From Siphonodentalium dalli (taxonomy: Eukaryota; Mollusca; Scaphopoda; Gadilida; Siphonodentaliidae): 64,000 nt of DNA. Within the stretch, counting starts at the first letter, position 1; each line of letters opens with the position of its first letter. The stretch lies in contig CP136066.1 of the NCBI GenBank assembly GCA_032622095.1, positions 130,789,917-130,853,916 on the forward strand, given 5' to 3'. Below are positions 1 to 9,894 of the stretch, one piece after another. The position numbers and the translations under genes are program-made. The notes beneath the pieces were generated by a model. That model worked only from the letters and a program-made list of their open reading frames with translations, had not been told where the DNA came from and searched no databases.

Positions 1-518
1 CTAGGGACTCTATAGTTGTTAGCATTTCGTGTTTCCATGTTTGATTCGGATGCCCCAGATACACGAGCAGGAAGCAAATTGTTCAGGTAGTTAGGGGCTT
101 TGCCTTGTATCATTTTGTGGAATAGGTATAATCGGGATTTCTCGCGCCGTTTGCTTAAGAGTTCCCATCCAGTTTCTTCTAACAGGGTTTCAAAACTAGC
201 AGATCTAGTTGCGCCGGTTACTATGCGTGCTTCATCATATTGAATACGTTCTATGTTCAATGAATCGGTAATATTACAGTTTCCCCAAGCAGTACTCGCA
301 TATTCAAGTATGGGTCTAACCATGGTAATATAATTTTTTTCCAAAGTAGCTCTATCGAGTACGAATTTGTACTGCCTAAGTACAGATAGCTTCTGCCATG
401 CACTGGCACACACAGTATCAATTTGGGCTCCCCATGATCCGTTATCATTGAATGTTATACCAAGATGCTTGTGTTGGCGGACTACTTCCAGTGGGACATC
501 GTTCATATAAAGCGGATC
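1..518 (-). pseudogene. LINE reverse transcriptase, C-terminal half (split by the palindromic element)
   Basis: Read on the minus strand from 518 to 1, one frame stays open to the window edge. It reads like the thumb/C-terminal part of a Jockey/CR1-group LINE reverse transcriptase: HKHLGITFNDNGSWG, then MVRPILEYASTAWG, then a basic stretch around LLSKRREKSRLYLFHKM. These are the usual landmarks after the palm domain in this family. The frame starts right at the edge of the palindromic element and has no palm or FADD motif. Those motifs lie in the same orientation at 15046-16077, beyond the palindrome. Taken together, one LINE copy was cut in two by a later insertion. The 3' end of the LINE lies outside the window. 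Jockey/CR1 placement is from motif style only and is provisional. Confidence 0.8.
513..518. other. Left target-site duplication of the palindromic element (CGGATC)
   Basis: CGGATC abuts the left terminus AGTAGTATG. At the other end CGGTC (15040-15044) abuts CATACTACT. The two match if one A was lost on the right. Joining the LINE halves across one copy restores an uninterrupted reading frame at this point, which supports a 6-bp duplication. The imperfect match keeps this below certainty. Confidence 0.6.
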
Positions 519-782
519 AGTAGTATGTGTGGCTTGTTGACCCCACATCTAAAAATAGATTTTTGGGGGTTAAAATTGTTTGTACTAATATATTCCAATT
601 TTATTTTTTTTTCAAAAACCCAAATTTTTTTCCAAAATTTTCAAAAAAAAGTTTTAACAAATCTCAAAAATTTATAATGAGTTTTCGGTCTCTTACCCAA
701 ATCTCGGGCCGCCTATTAAATGTCGAATGTTTATTAAATTATTTGCGTGTAATATCTTTTGTTATAGGCCAAATATTTTTGT

Positions 783-1004
783 TCAAACAAATTTTAAATA
801 TTTTTCATGAAACTCTGTTAATTTTATTAATCGATGTTTAGAAATAGCTTTATACCAATTATATGTGTATGGACAGGTCCGAGTCACGGTAATTTCGGTC
901 ATTGTCACCAGCGGTATGAATGCATACATTTCAGTGTTTATCATCAGACGCAGTCCATACATCATATAATTGTCTCCACAATACCTGAAATAATTTGACA
1001 CCAT
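783..1004 (-). CDS. Hypothetical 73-codon ORF, left-arm copy
   Basis: An ATG-started ORF of 73 codons near the outer end of the arm, transcribed outward. It is rich in Tyr, Met and aromatic residues, with no recognised domain, signal peptide or clear membrane segment. The right-arm copy (14556-14777) has the same length and differs at only two residues (GLR versus ELS near residue 17). Because the arms are almost identical everywhere, this match is not independent evidence of selection. The one positive hint is that a 20-bp motif also found at the start codon of the zinc-finger gene lies about 80 bp upstream of its ATG. The 3' part overlaps the first copy of the dispersed 60-bp block. It may be non-coding. 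Confidence 0.25.
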   Translation of the reverse strand: MVSNYFRYCGDNYMMYGLRLMINTEMYAFIPLVTMTEITVTRTCPYTYNWYKAISKHRLIKLTEFHEKYLKFV

Positions 1005-1890
1005 TACTCTTACATAAATAATAAAGAGCGTTTATTCTTTACTTCTCTATCCCGATGAAGTTATTGAGTATATGACACGTGTGCATTATCGCGAATTATT
1101 GGAAGTATTGAGCGGACGAAGAGTGTGATGCCAAATTACTACCCCGAATGAACTGACATATTCTATGGAACAAATTTTCAATTAGGTACACACACATAAT
1201 CACACGCGGCATTGGGGTAACACTGTATAGGTCGAAAAGAGTCACACCTTGGATAAATTTACCAAATCACTGCTATTATATCTGTTGACAGCTATGTGTG
1301 GTCCGACTCGTTCAATTAAGTTATCGATAGCTTGTCTGAACATCATTACCTGTTTAATGGGATATGATCACGTAAGTTTGATAAGCTGTGTCATTGTTAG
1401 CATTAACGCGATAATTAGTTATCAAAAATATGTATACATAATACGTACAGGTGCTAATACGCTCAATAATAGAAGTTACTTCGGTGTCATTGTTATAACA
1501 ACATTACGTAATAACCACTTATAGACCTATTCATACTTACGTGATCATAACCCGTTAAACAACTAATGTTGCCTCATCCGTGCTAACTATGTTAGGTAGT
1601 TATGGTATACAAATATCTATGACGAAGCTTCCTTTTATGCATGTTCAGACACGCTTTCAATTAAGTTATCGATAGCGTATGAAACTCTGCTAATTTTATT
1701 AATCGATGTTTAGAAATAGCTCTATACCAATTGCATGTGTGTAGCTGTTCACATTAGATTTTTTAGGTATTTATTCTCGAAAATGCCAGAGTGTTCATAC
1801 ACGTTCGATGTTTGTTATCGCTCGCGTATGAAACTCTGTTAATTTTATTAATCGATGTTTAGAAATAGTTTTATACCAATTGTAGATGTG
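807..1890 (+). repeat. Three dispersed direct copies of a 60-bp block
   Basis: A block beginning GAAACTCTGTTAATTTTATT and continuing with TCGATGTTTAGAAATAG and TATACCAATT occurs near 810-868, 1680-1741 and 1830-1885. The last two copies are followed by related sequence containing CAGCTGTTCACAT and GGTATTTATTC. The mirror-image copies lie at about 13630-13710, 13790-13850 and 14700-14760. The repeats are internal to the arm and do not fit a simple tandem array. Confidence 0.75.
1083..1104 (-). promoter_or_regulatory. Shared 22-bp motif, outer left copy
   Basis: Contains CCAATAATTCGCGATAATGC on the minus strand. The identical sequence overlaps the start codon of the zinc-finger gene in each arm, and this outer copy lies about 80 bp upstream of the 73-codon ORF. 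The core TCGCGA is itself palindromic. A promoter or leader role is inferred only from position. Confidence 0.35.
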
Positions 1891-2094
1891 CAGCTGTTCA
1901 CATTTGATTTTAGGTATTTATTCGCGAAAAAATATATATATTTTCATAACATATAAGTCATACTATCGACAACCTACAAAAATGCTGCTGGAAACTATAT
2001 TCAAATATTTATGTTTAGGCCTAACCTCGGTGTGTCCATGTCTAAGTGATCAACACGAGTCTGAACATGAGAACAATACTGGTGAGGCTGTACT
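1105..2094. other. Outer arm sequence without a supported gene
   Basis: Two short frames are open here (1249-1524 plus, with a TTG start, and 1886-2107 plus, with an ATG start). Neither resembles a known family. The second runs into the minisatellite. Both recur in the right arm only because the whole arm recurs. Confidence 0.4.
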
Positions 2095-2542
2095 GAGCAA
2101 GAGGTGAGGAAAAAAGAGCAAGTGAGCATGGGAAAAAGTGCAAGTGAGCAAGGGAAAAAGAGCAAAAGAGTAAGTGAGCAAGGGAAAAAGAGCAACTGAG
2201 CAAGAGGTGAGGAAAAAAAGAGCAAGTGAGCAAGGGAAAAAGAGCAAGGGAAAAAGAGCAAAAGAGCAAGGGAAAAAGAGCAACTGAGCAAGAGGTGAGG
2301 AAAAAAGAGCAAGTGAGCAAGGGAAAAAGAGCAAGTGAGCAAGGGAAAAAGAGCAAAAGAGTAAGTGAGCAAGGGAAAAAGAGCAACTGAGCAAGCGGTG
2401 AGGAAAATAAGAGCAAGTGAGCAAGGGAAAAAGAGCAAGTGAGCAAGGGAAAAAGAGCAAAAGAGCAAGGGAAAAAGAGCAACTGAGCAAGAGGTGAGGA
2501 AAAAAGAGCAAGTGAGCAAGGGAAAAAAAGAGCAACTGAGCA
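2095..2542 (+). repeat. GAGCAAGTGAGCAAGGGAAA minisatellite, left arm
   Basis: About 450 bp of units near 22 bp built from GAGCAAGTGAGCAAGGGAAA, with variants GAGCAACTGAGCAAG and AGGTGAGGAAAAAA. The array has a strong purine/pyrimidine strand bias. On the minus strand all three frames are open for 146-190 codons because the unit contains no stop codon. Those frames encode only Leu/Phe/Ser/Cys-rich repeats and should not be called as genes. The array has its own variant order compared with the right-arm array. Confidence 0.9.
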
Positions 2543-3189
2543 TATAGAAGAGGATAATAATCACAAGAGTCAATGGATTATAAAAAGCAGCATTTTATAG
2601 ATCGAAACGAATTTTGTCAGAATATTGTCATGAAAAAGAATTTCATACCGAATAAAGTAATCTCCCAAACTTCTCAAAACACGGCCATAACATCAAATTA
2701 GTTTCACGGGTTGTATGTATGATCACCCGTACGCGTCAGCAGCTTATCGCGTTAATACTTCACCTGTACATATAAACGGCTTATTGAGTTATGCATACAT
2801 ATAGTACGTCACCTGGACATTTTATCAGTTTATCACGTGATCACTAAATGTGGCAATCGGGTGTCCGCAGATGCCTGCAATGTATTATTTATAATAATTG
2901 GACTCATTGATCTCACGTAAATAATGCTCTTAGTTGTTCCAATAAAATAGTTATCAAATTCGATCACCAATATATTTGACTGTGGAATATAACGATCTTT
3001 AACTTATTTATCGATCTATGTTAGAACATGTTCTTTTAACAAAAAACATGACCATAACAAAAATTACCTTACCTTTATGCATGAATCTAATTTGACCATG
3101 CGTAAATATTGTCAGCTTATCGTCTGATGAGCAAATCCGATGTTTACATACTTAAACTGAGGTATGATTGTATTATGTGTACATGTATA
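2543..3189. other. Arm interior without a gene
   Basis: AT-rich sequence. A 44-codon frame from 2571 corresponds to a 67-codon frame in the right arm (12957 leftward), but an indel changes the reading frame between the copies, which argues against coding. Confidence 0.5.
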
Positions 3190-4375
3190 TATATGGTCAT
3201 AGCGTGACGAGCAAAATGTGATGTTTACACACTTAAGCTCTGGATAAACAATACATATCGCATCTGCAGCAGTCTACTTCATTGTGAATTAAGTCACTCT
3301 GTGTTGGTTGACTACATGCATGCACACACAACACAGCAGTTTGTTATTGTAATTGAATGAAAATTTTACACGGATGTATGCCATCGTGATTGCTTTCAAA
3401 AATAGTACAACTTCCCGTTGGGAATTACTCATACGAACGAAGAGCGTTTAACTTATACGAAATTACTGATTATTACACGAATAAATTGAGCCTTGAAATC
3501 TATATTTCACATCTTCCTTAAATGTCTCGACATATACAGACATATGCACATTTTTATGAGTAACTCAGATAAGAGTAACATATTTAAGCTCAGGTATGAC
3601 TCAAATTGTATCAATGGTACATATATGTGCATCTTATCGCGTGGCGATTAAAATGTGATGTTTACACACTTAAGCTCTGAATAAACTATACATATCGCAT
3701 CTGAATGAATTTCTGGAATGTAGGTTAGCCATGCGTTCACAGACACTGGAATACAATAGTCACTGTCTATAGAGAAGTATGACCTTGTACGTAAATAATA
3801 AAGCGCGTTATCGAGTCTATTCATTCTCAATAATAGATGGTCATTTAGTCAAAACAGTATGGTGTCCTTTATCCCCCACATATTGGAGCCACACATTACT
3901 TGATGTTCACTTATACAGTTGTATGTCAATTATCAGTGGAGTGTCAGTGTACTTCATTGTGAATTAAATCACTCTGGGTTATTTGACTATAAACTATAAA
4001 CCTGTTACACCACAGCCGATGGTTATTGTAATTTAATGAAAATGTCACACCGAGGTACGCCATCTTGATTGCTTTCAAAAATAGTGCAACTTACCTGTTG
4101 GTAATTACTCATACGAATGAAGAGCGTTTAACTGATACGAAATTACGAAATTACTACACGAATAAACTGAGTCTTGACATTTATATATCACATCTTTCTT
4201 AAATGTTCCAACACATACAGACATAGACATAGTGTTATACAGTCTTATATGTACACACGCTACGACACCATTAAAGGTGGGCGTTACACTCACGATGTGA
4301 CAACATATACATACATAGGCATAGTGTTATACAGTCTTCTATGTACCAACGCTATGACATAATTAAAGGGGGATA
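3190..4375 (+). repeat. Internal direct duplications in the left arm
   Basis: A segment from about 3197 to 3560 (containing ATGTTTACACACTTAAGCTC, then GTGATTGCTTTCAAAAATAG, then GAGCGTTTAAC) recurs at about 3640-4240. The second copy has roughly 250 bp of extra sequence in its first half. A shorter duplication follows at about 4226-4375, where CATAGTGTTATACAGTCTT occurs twice about 90 bp apart. Overlapping 60- and 62-codon frames on opposite strands (3648-3830 and 3779-3967) cannot both be genes, and neither is recognisable. Confidence 0.7.
4261..4262. other. Empty insertion site (TA) matching the CACTA-like insertion in the right arm
   Basis: Here the left arm reads ACACACGC-TA-CGACACC without interruption. 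The right arm has the same sequence, inverted, split at this TA by 6809-11261 with the TA duplicated. This gives the exact pre-insertion state. Confidence 0.9.
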
Positions 4376-4672
4376 ATGCACGCACGGTTTGGAATGTTAA
4401 AGTGACACGAGGTAAGGGACGTTATGTAATATTAGTGTGTGAATATTAAAGGAGCACAATGCGCTCTAAAGGGACACACGGCACTCATTATGAATGAATG
4501 TTAAAGAAACACAATACACACGCAGTGGGTGAAAGTTAAAAAGACACAGAACAATATTTAAACTTCAAATTTTAGGGCTCTTAATGTACCATTTATGTAT
4601 CGTTTCTCGCTCTACAATCCCCCTCCCCACTTATAGATATATAACGAAGACGAGAATAACATGTTGATGAAG

Positions 4673-4678
4673 TTTATT
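4673..4678 (-). promoter_or_regulatory. Poly(A) signal of the left zinc-finger gene
   Basis: AATAAA on the minus strand, 5 bases beyond the stop codon of the gene at 4684-5319. The right-arm counterpart is 6391-6396. A canonical signal this close to the stop implies a very short 3' UTR. Confidence 0.55.
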
Positions 4679-4683
4679 GAAAT

Positions 4684-5319
4684 TTAATCATTATCAGAAT
4701 CTTCGACCGTTAGATTTATTTCTAGGAGTTTCTTGAATTTTCTCATCGCTTCATCCGCAGCCCATTCATTATTATATCCGTGTTTGGTCAGTTTGACCAT
4801 TTTCTTCATGATAGCGTTATGTATGCGGGATGTTTTCAATCGATGCTGGTATTCTATCAATCGTCTGTAACTTTTGAGAAAGAGAGAAAACTCTGTGTCG
4901 ACGCGTTCTAGCTGAGCCTTTCCCTCAGCCTCTTCTCCCGACACGCCCTCTTCTTCCATCAGTTGATCAAACTTATCAGACAATGCTTTCACATCATCGA
5001 TGACGCGTTTCATCATACTTTTGAATGTGTCCATCTCATTGACGCATCGCGCAGCTTTCTTACGGTCGAATACCGATCTACTACCGGCGACAGTATCATC
5101 CTCTGAATCTGAAGAGGACGAAGCGGTTCTAGATTCTGATGAAGGTGAACGGGGAATGATATCAGATTCGGACGAATCTAGAACCGTTTCTCGGTCATCT
5201 GTATCTTTCCCGAAAAAATCTCCATTCGTTCCTGACATAATTCCGTGTTTAATCTGTTTATGTCTTTGTAGATTGTAGTTCGTCGATAAAATATTTCCGC
5301 ATAAATGGCACCCAGGCAT
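4684..5319 (-). CDS. C2H2 zinc-finger/acidic/coiled-coil protein, left-arm copy (211 aa)
   Basis: Intact 211-codon ORF, ATG at the arm's inner end, transcribed away from the central loop. Residues 4-25 form one C2H2 finger (C4-x2-C7-x12-H20-x4-H25, with GNILSTNYNLQRHKQIKH between and around the ligands). Residues about 38-85 are Ser/Asp/Glu-rich and probably disordered. Residues about 90-135 look helical and coiled-coil-like, containing KSMMKRVIDDVKALSDKFDQ. Residues 140-205 are basic and helical, ending in an acidic tail VEDSDND. A nucleic-acid-binding or regulatory role is plausible from the finger; no family is recognised. A short AT-rich promoter-like stretch (TTAATATAA, minus strand) lies about 30 bp upstream. 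The start codon sits inside the shared 22-bp motif. The only amino-acid difference from the right copy is Asp versus Gly in VFDRKK. An antisense 92-codon frame (5000-5278) is a shadow. Confidence 0.75.
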   Translation of the reverse strand: MPGCHLCGNILSTNYNLQRHKQIKHGIMSGTNGDFFGKDTDDRETVLDSSESDIIPRSPSSESRTASSSSDSEDDTVAGSRSVFDRKKAARCVNEMDTFKSMMKRVIDDVKALSDKFDQLMEEEGVSGEEAEGKAQLERVDTEFSLFLKSYRRLIEYQHRLKTSRIHNAIMKKMVKLTKHGYNNEWAADEAMRKFKKLLEINLTVEDSDND

Positions 5320-5337
5320 TATCGCGAATTATTGGAA
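5316..5337 (-). promoter_or_regulatory. Shared 22-bp motif, inner left copy overlapping the start codon
   Basis: Same sequence as 1083-1104. On the minus strand CCAATAATTCGCGATAATGC includes the ATG of the zinc-finger gene. Confidence 0.4.
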
Positions 5338-5424
5338 TAACGATCACTCTTATATTAACGAAAAGATCGAAAAAGTTCTGTTAAAAAATATGGCGCGCGC
5401 GCGCGGCCCCTTCCCCTTTTTTGG

Positions 5425-5644
5425 AAAAAAATGTACGCATGATAACATTATATTCATACATGCTAACGATGACGTTAAGGTCGTTTTGGTGTTCTCCACT
5501 CTTGCTCATGTGCTCATTTGCTCTTTGTCCCACTCCCCCACTTGATCATTTGCTCTTTTTTCTTGCTCATTTACTCTTTTCTCCTCTCCTCGAATGCACT
5601 TTTCCTTTTGATACGTACGATCCCCCATACAAAAAAAATCCGAA
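5425..5644. other. Asymmetric central loop of the palindrome
   Basis: About 220 bp with no inverted partner, bordered by mirrored CG-alternating and CCCCTTCCCC tracts. Part of it (about 5495-5590) has GCTCATTTGCTCTTT-type words like the arm minisatellite in right-arm orientation. It separates two outward-facing zinc-finger genes whose ATGs are 430 bp apart, so it may contain a divergent promoter. A 97-codon frame at 5421-5714 crosses loop and arm and is not credible. Confidence 0.7.
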
Positions 5645-5731
5645 CCAAAAAAGGGGAAGGGGCCGCGCGCGCGCGCCATTTTTTTTAACAGAACTTTTTC
5701 GATCTTTTCGTTAATATAAGAGTGATCGTTA

Positions 5732-5753
5732 TTCCAATAATTCGCGATAATGC
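5732..5753 (+). promoter_or_regulatory. Shared 22-bp motif, inner right copy overlapping the start codon
   Basis: CCAATAATTCGCGATAATGC includes the ATG of the right zinc-finger gene at 5750-5752. Confidence 0.4.
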
Positions 5754-6385
5754 CTGGGTGCCATTTATGCGGAAATATTTTATCGACGAACTACAATCTA
5801 CAAAGACATAAACAGATTAAACACGGAATTATGTCAGGAACGAATGGAGATTTTTTCGGGAAAGATACAGATGACCGAGAAACGGTTCTAGATTCGTCCG
5901 AATCTGATATCATTCCCCGTTCACCTTCATCAGAATCTAGAACCGCTTCGTCCTCTTCAGATTCAGAGGATGATACTGTCGCCGGTAGTAGATCGGTATT
6001 CGGCCGTAAGAAAGCTGCGCGATGCGTCAATGAGATGGACACATTCAAAAGTATGATGAAACGCGTCATCGATGATGTGAAAGCATTGTCTGATAAGTTT
6101 GATCAACTGATGGAAGAAGAGGGCGTGTCGGGAGAAGAGGCTGAGGGAAAAGCTCAGCTAGAACGCGTCGACACAGAGTTTTCTCTCTTTCTCAAAAGTT
6201 ACAGACGATTGATAGAATACCAGCATCGATTGAAAACATCCCGCATACATAACGCTATCATGAAGAAAATGGTCAAACTGACCAAACACGGATATAATAA
6301 TGAATGGGCTGCGGATGAAGCGATGAGAAAATTCAAGAAACTCCTAGAAATAAATCTAACGGTCGAAGATTCTGACAATGATTAA
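5750..6385 (+). CDS. C2H2 zinc-finger/acidic/coiled-coil protein, right-arm copy (211 aa)
   Basis: Second intact copy of the 211-residue protein, transcribed outward from the loop and so divergent from the left copy. The layout is the same: one C2H2 finger at residues 4-25, a Ser/acidic linker, a probable coiled coil at about 90-135, and a basic helical C-terminus with an acidic tail. It differs from the left copy by a single residue (VFGRKK instead of VFDRKK), from one visible A/G substitution. Elsewhere in the arms there are indels that break other frames, yet this 636-bp frame is undamaged in both. That favours a real gene, although recent duplication or gene conversion could also explain it. 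A canonical poly(A) signal follows at once. No other gene of the element is recognisable, so its role in mobilisation, replication or silencing cannot be inferred. Confidence 0.75.
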   Translation: MPGCHLCGNILSTNYNLQRHKQIKHGIMSGTNGDFFGKDTDDRETVLDSSESDIIPRSPSSESRTASSSSDSEDDTVAGSRSVFGRKKAARCVNEMDTFKSMMKRVIDDVKALSDKFDQLMEEEGVSGEEAEGKAQLERVDTEFSLFLKSYRRLIEYQHRLKTSRIHNAIMKKMVKLTKHGYNNEWAADEAMRKFKKLLEINLTVEDSDND

Positions 6386-6390
6386 ATTTC

Positions 6391-6396
6391 AATAAA
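6391..6396 (+). promoter_or_regulatory. Poly(A) signal of the right zinc-finger gene
   Basis: AATAAA 5 bases after the stop codon; mirror of 4673-4678. Confidence 0.55.
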
Positions 6397-6823
6397 CTTC
6401 ATCAACATGTTATTCTCGTCTTCGTTATATATCTATAAGTGGGGAGGGGGATTGTAGAGCGAGAAACGATACATAAATGGTACATTAAGAGCCCTAAAAT
6501 TTGAAGTTTAAATATTGTTCTGTGTCTTTTTAACTTTCACCCACTGCGTGTGTATTGTGTTTCTTTAACATTCATTCATAATGAGTGCCGTGTGTCCCTT
6601 TAGAGCGCATTGTGCTCCTTTAATATTCACACACCAATATTACATAACGTCCCTTACCTCGTGTCACTTTAACATTCCAAACCGTGCGTGCATTATCCCC
6701 CTTTAATTATGTCATAGCGTTGGTACATAGAAGACTGTATAACACTATGCCTATGTCTGTATATGTTGTCACATCGTGAGTGTAACGCCCACCTTTAATG
6801 GTGTCGTACACTGTAAAAAGTGC

Positions 6824-7080
6824 AGAACACCTAAATAGAACACAAAATGTAACAGATATAGAACACATAAATGTGTTCTAAAACAGAACACGATAAGTAG
6901 AACACATAAACGTGTTCTAAAAATGGTAGAACACTAGTGTTCTCAAACATAATTTTAGAACACGTTTTACGCGTCGGGCTCAATGTAACAGATATAGAAC
7001 GCTAAAATGTGTTCTGATTCAAATAATAGAACGCATGTGTTCTGTTCTGATGTAGATATAGAACACATGTGTTCTGTCAT
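6824..7080 (+). repeat. Left subterminal AGAACAC/GTGTTCT array
   Basis: More than a dozen AGAACAC or AGAACGC words and their complements, some paired as small palindromes such as AGAACACATAAATGTGTTCT and AGAACACATGTGTTCT. Such arrays are typical transposase-binding regions of CACTA-type elements; here binding is inferred. Confidence 0.75.
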
Positions 7081-7439
7081 GATCACTGACACTATTGCTA
7101 CAGTAAACCGATACTTGAGGTAAATTCAGGAGATTGCTGGCGAGAAATGATATCCAAAATTAATAAATGTGCTGACACTATAATTAGGCATCTGAGAGTA
7201 CCATAATATGGCAATCGGTAAATTCTTAATTATATTTAAAATTTAATGTGCTATCAGAAATAAATCAACAAACAAATGATATAATGAAAGTAAACATATT
7301 TTAATAAACAATGAACTCATTGTTTAGTTGGTGTTGTTACATGTGACACTTGTCCCATGTACATTGCCACTTATTCTGATTATCACGTATTATGTCCTAT
7401 TTATATATTATGTCTCCAAGTTGTTTGTAGATTGATAAA

Positions 7440-7950
7440 CTTTGCCAGTTATTTTGTTCTGGATTTTGATATCAATTTGAATTAAGAATAGCACCTTGTA
7501 TCAGTAGTTTCCACGTTTCACTAAGCCACTCCCACAATGTCACATGTGACAGAAGATTACACTTTAAATCCAGAAGATATAGGAACACAAATCTTTTTCA
7601 AAACAGATTATACACTTTACTAGTAGACACCACTGTCAGAGAATGAGCAGCATTCCACGGTTCCAGCCATCCTATGGTCACTGTCATCATGTGTTTATTA
7701 AGTATTTTGTTCTGGATTTTGATATCAATTTGAATTACTTAAGAATAATGCCTTCTATCAGTTGTTTCCCGGTTCCACTAAACCACTCCCACATTGTCAC
7801 ATGTGACAGAAGATCACACTCTAAATCCAGAAGATATAGGTCATAGGAACACAAATCTTGTTCACAAACAGATTATACACTTTAGTTACTGTCCTAGAAT
7901 GAGCAGCATTCGACGGTCCCATCTTCCAGCCATACTATGCTCACTGCCAT
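7440..7950 (+). repeat. Diverged tandem duplication (about 255 bp) inside the transposon
   Basis: Two copies, starting near 7452 and 7707, share GTTCTGGATTTTGATATCAA, CACTCCCACA-TGTCACATG, AAATCCAGAAGATATAGG and GAATGAGCAGCATTC. They differ by many substitutions and short indels, so the duplication is old relative to the palindrome arms. Confidence 0.75.
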
Positions 7951-8130
7951 CATATGTTTCTTAAGTCCTACGCATTGAATGGTTGGTCGTTGATATGTTT
8001 TGGCTATCATTCTGCCAAACTTCATCATCAATCTTAAAAAAAAATAAGAAATAGAAAATTATATTAGAATCTGAATCCTATTTAACTTTTTCATTTCTGG
8101 AGCTTCCTGAAAATTTGAGAAAAAAATGTA

Positions 8131-8208
8131 CCAATGCATTCTCTTATACAATATATATACAAGCCTCCCATGGGGAGCCTCGCATATATAAGAGAATGCA
8201 CTGGCACA
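8131..8208. repeat. Small inverted repeat (17-bp stems)
   Basis: CCAATGCATTCTCTTAT (8131-8147) pairs with ATAAGAGAATGCACTGG (8192-8208) with one mismatch, with a further GCCTCCC/GGGAGCC pair inside. It may be a small nested hairpin element. Confidence 0.5.
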
Positions 8209-8349
8209 GGATCTTTAAAGCTGCACCAGCACATCTCCCGACATGAAAGGGTTAATATTTTGGTAATAGCATTGGTAGGCATAGAGAGAAGGCCAACTTC
8301 ATCTATGATTAATGACAGAGTCAAACCATTTTGGGCATATAATTAATTA

Positions 8350-9785
8350 TTTAGTCAAATTAATTATTAAAGACATCTGACGTCGAAGGCACATACTAGT
8401 ACGGTATCCGATAGTCCGATACCAGGTTAATTGATACCAGGTACCAGACACTCCCCAGGTTAATTGATCCCTGTGTATAATTTTGAGCACAAGAGGATCT
8501 GACATTTAGTTGCCCATAGGCAGACAGACAGATGAAATTGAATTTTATTAGTGTATACATGTATAATCAATTCAGGATATTGCCAGCTTTCTTCGACTCA
8601 TATTTATTATTTTCTAACCCGGAAATATCTAAAACGTATATAGGAAGAGATAACCACCTTTAAGACCAAGTTACACATTTTACATACTAAGGGCTCTCCA
8701 AATTAAGTTATAGAGTTGCAAATAATAAGTGGCAAATACTCAAATACGTGTGACTTGAGGTCGTATTGAAAATAGGTATTTAACTAGTTATCTGGTCACA
8801 GGTGGGTCAGATTTGAACTTGTTCCATTATAATAAAATTATAGGTAAATTTTATAATTTACCTAGTGCACCTGTCAGTTAAATGTTATGATTGTTCAATG
8901 ATATACCTGCTTTAGTTCCCAAACAACTGTTTCATACATAACTTTACATGGAAATCCCCATTCAAAACTGGTCATTTCGCCTCCCCCTTAATTAATGTGA
9001 AACATGAACTCAAAGAAATCATGTAAACTGTTGAAATCTTTAACCAAATATCTGCACATTCCTGCCATTGAAGCTCAGCATTAGTAGATTATACTTATGT
9101 TTTTAAAATTCATTTTACCACCTCTAATTTTTTACATGTTCACAATCACAAAATGGTTTATATTCAAATTAAATCACGCCACTCCATGTACCTATATGTC
9201 ATTCCATCATTCATGAGCATCACGATGATATTGGAGAAGATCAGATGTATTATTAAAACCATCTTACCAAATAATGATATCGGGAACATTCTTGTGGGTG
9301 ATGTGGTGGTAAAGGCTGTGGATATGACAAGTCATGTCTGATATTAATGCCATCATATATACCAGTATTATGGGACCATCAGGCATGGCAGGGCAATAGG
9401 GCTCTTCAAGCTGCTGAAAAGAAATAAATTAATAATTAAAGTAACGGTATACAGAATATTCATGCTCCAAATAATAGTGCAGAGGGGAAATTCCATTGAA
9501 AGTTAATAAAAGTGCAGACCCAAATAATAGTGCAGGGTGAACACTGAGCAAAACATCAACATAACTGCTTAAACAAATTATTTTTAATTATAGTACTAGT
9601 AGGTCAAGTATAGGAATCAACATAGTATTTGTCATGTGGTGTTTTATTCAATATTTAAATGTTAACATGTATGACATATATACTTGAAATATGTACATGC
9701 ACAAAGTTATTAAGCTCAGCATTTTGGTATCAGAATCATGATTCATGGTATAGAATTTTTTAGTTTGCTGATTTATTTGGAGCCC
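8350..9785. other. Transposon interior without a gene
   Basis: AT-rich sequence with only short chance frames; no transposase motif seen on either strand. Confidence 0.45.
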
Positions 9786-9791
9786 AAGACT

Positions 9792-9894
9792 TCTTAACCA
9801 CAGCAGAGATATTTCCGACGAATGGCAACAAACCATATTTCCGACTAAATCGTGAAAATCCTGAAAAGTTAGCAATAATTCTGCTGTGGTTAAG
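9792..9894. repeat. Inverted repeat (about 15-bp stems)
   Basis: CTTAACCACAGCAGA near 9792 pairs with TCTGCTGTGGTTAAG near 9880, with about 75 bp between. Confidence 0.45.

Larger units (their letters stand above)
519..5424 (+). repeat. Left arm of the palindrome
   Basis: From the outside in the arm holds: an AG-starting terminus, a T-rich tract near 600-660, a 73-codon ORF (783-1004, minus), three dispersed copies of a 60-bp block (about 810-1890), a minisatellite (2095-2542), a gene-poor stretch (2543-3190), internally duplicated sequence (3190-4375), the zinc-finger gene (4684-5319, minus) and a CG-alternating tract at about 5392-5405. The whole arm reappears inverted at 5645-15039 with sparse substitutions and a few indels. 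The sites where the arms differ show they are two real sequences and not one collapsed or duplicated read set. Confidence 0.9.

Noticed and set aside
2001-2573. Three overlapping open frames of 146-190 codons on the minus strand (and mirrored at 12957-13529)
   Set aside because: They are produced by a stop-free minisatellite unit; all three frames are equally open and encode low-complexity Leu/Phe/Ser/Cys repeats.
5000-6069. 92-codon frames antisense to each zinc-finger gene (5000-5278 and 5791-6069)
   Set aside because: They lie fully inside the better-supported gene and mirror its Ser/acidic codons.
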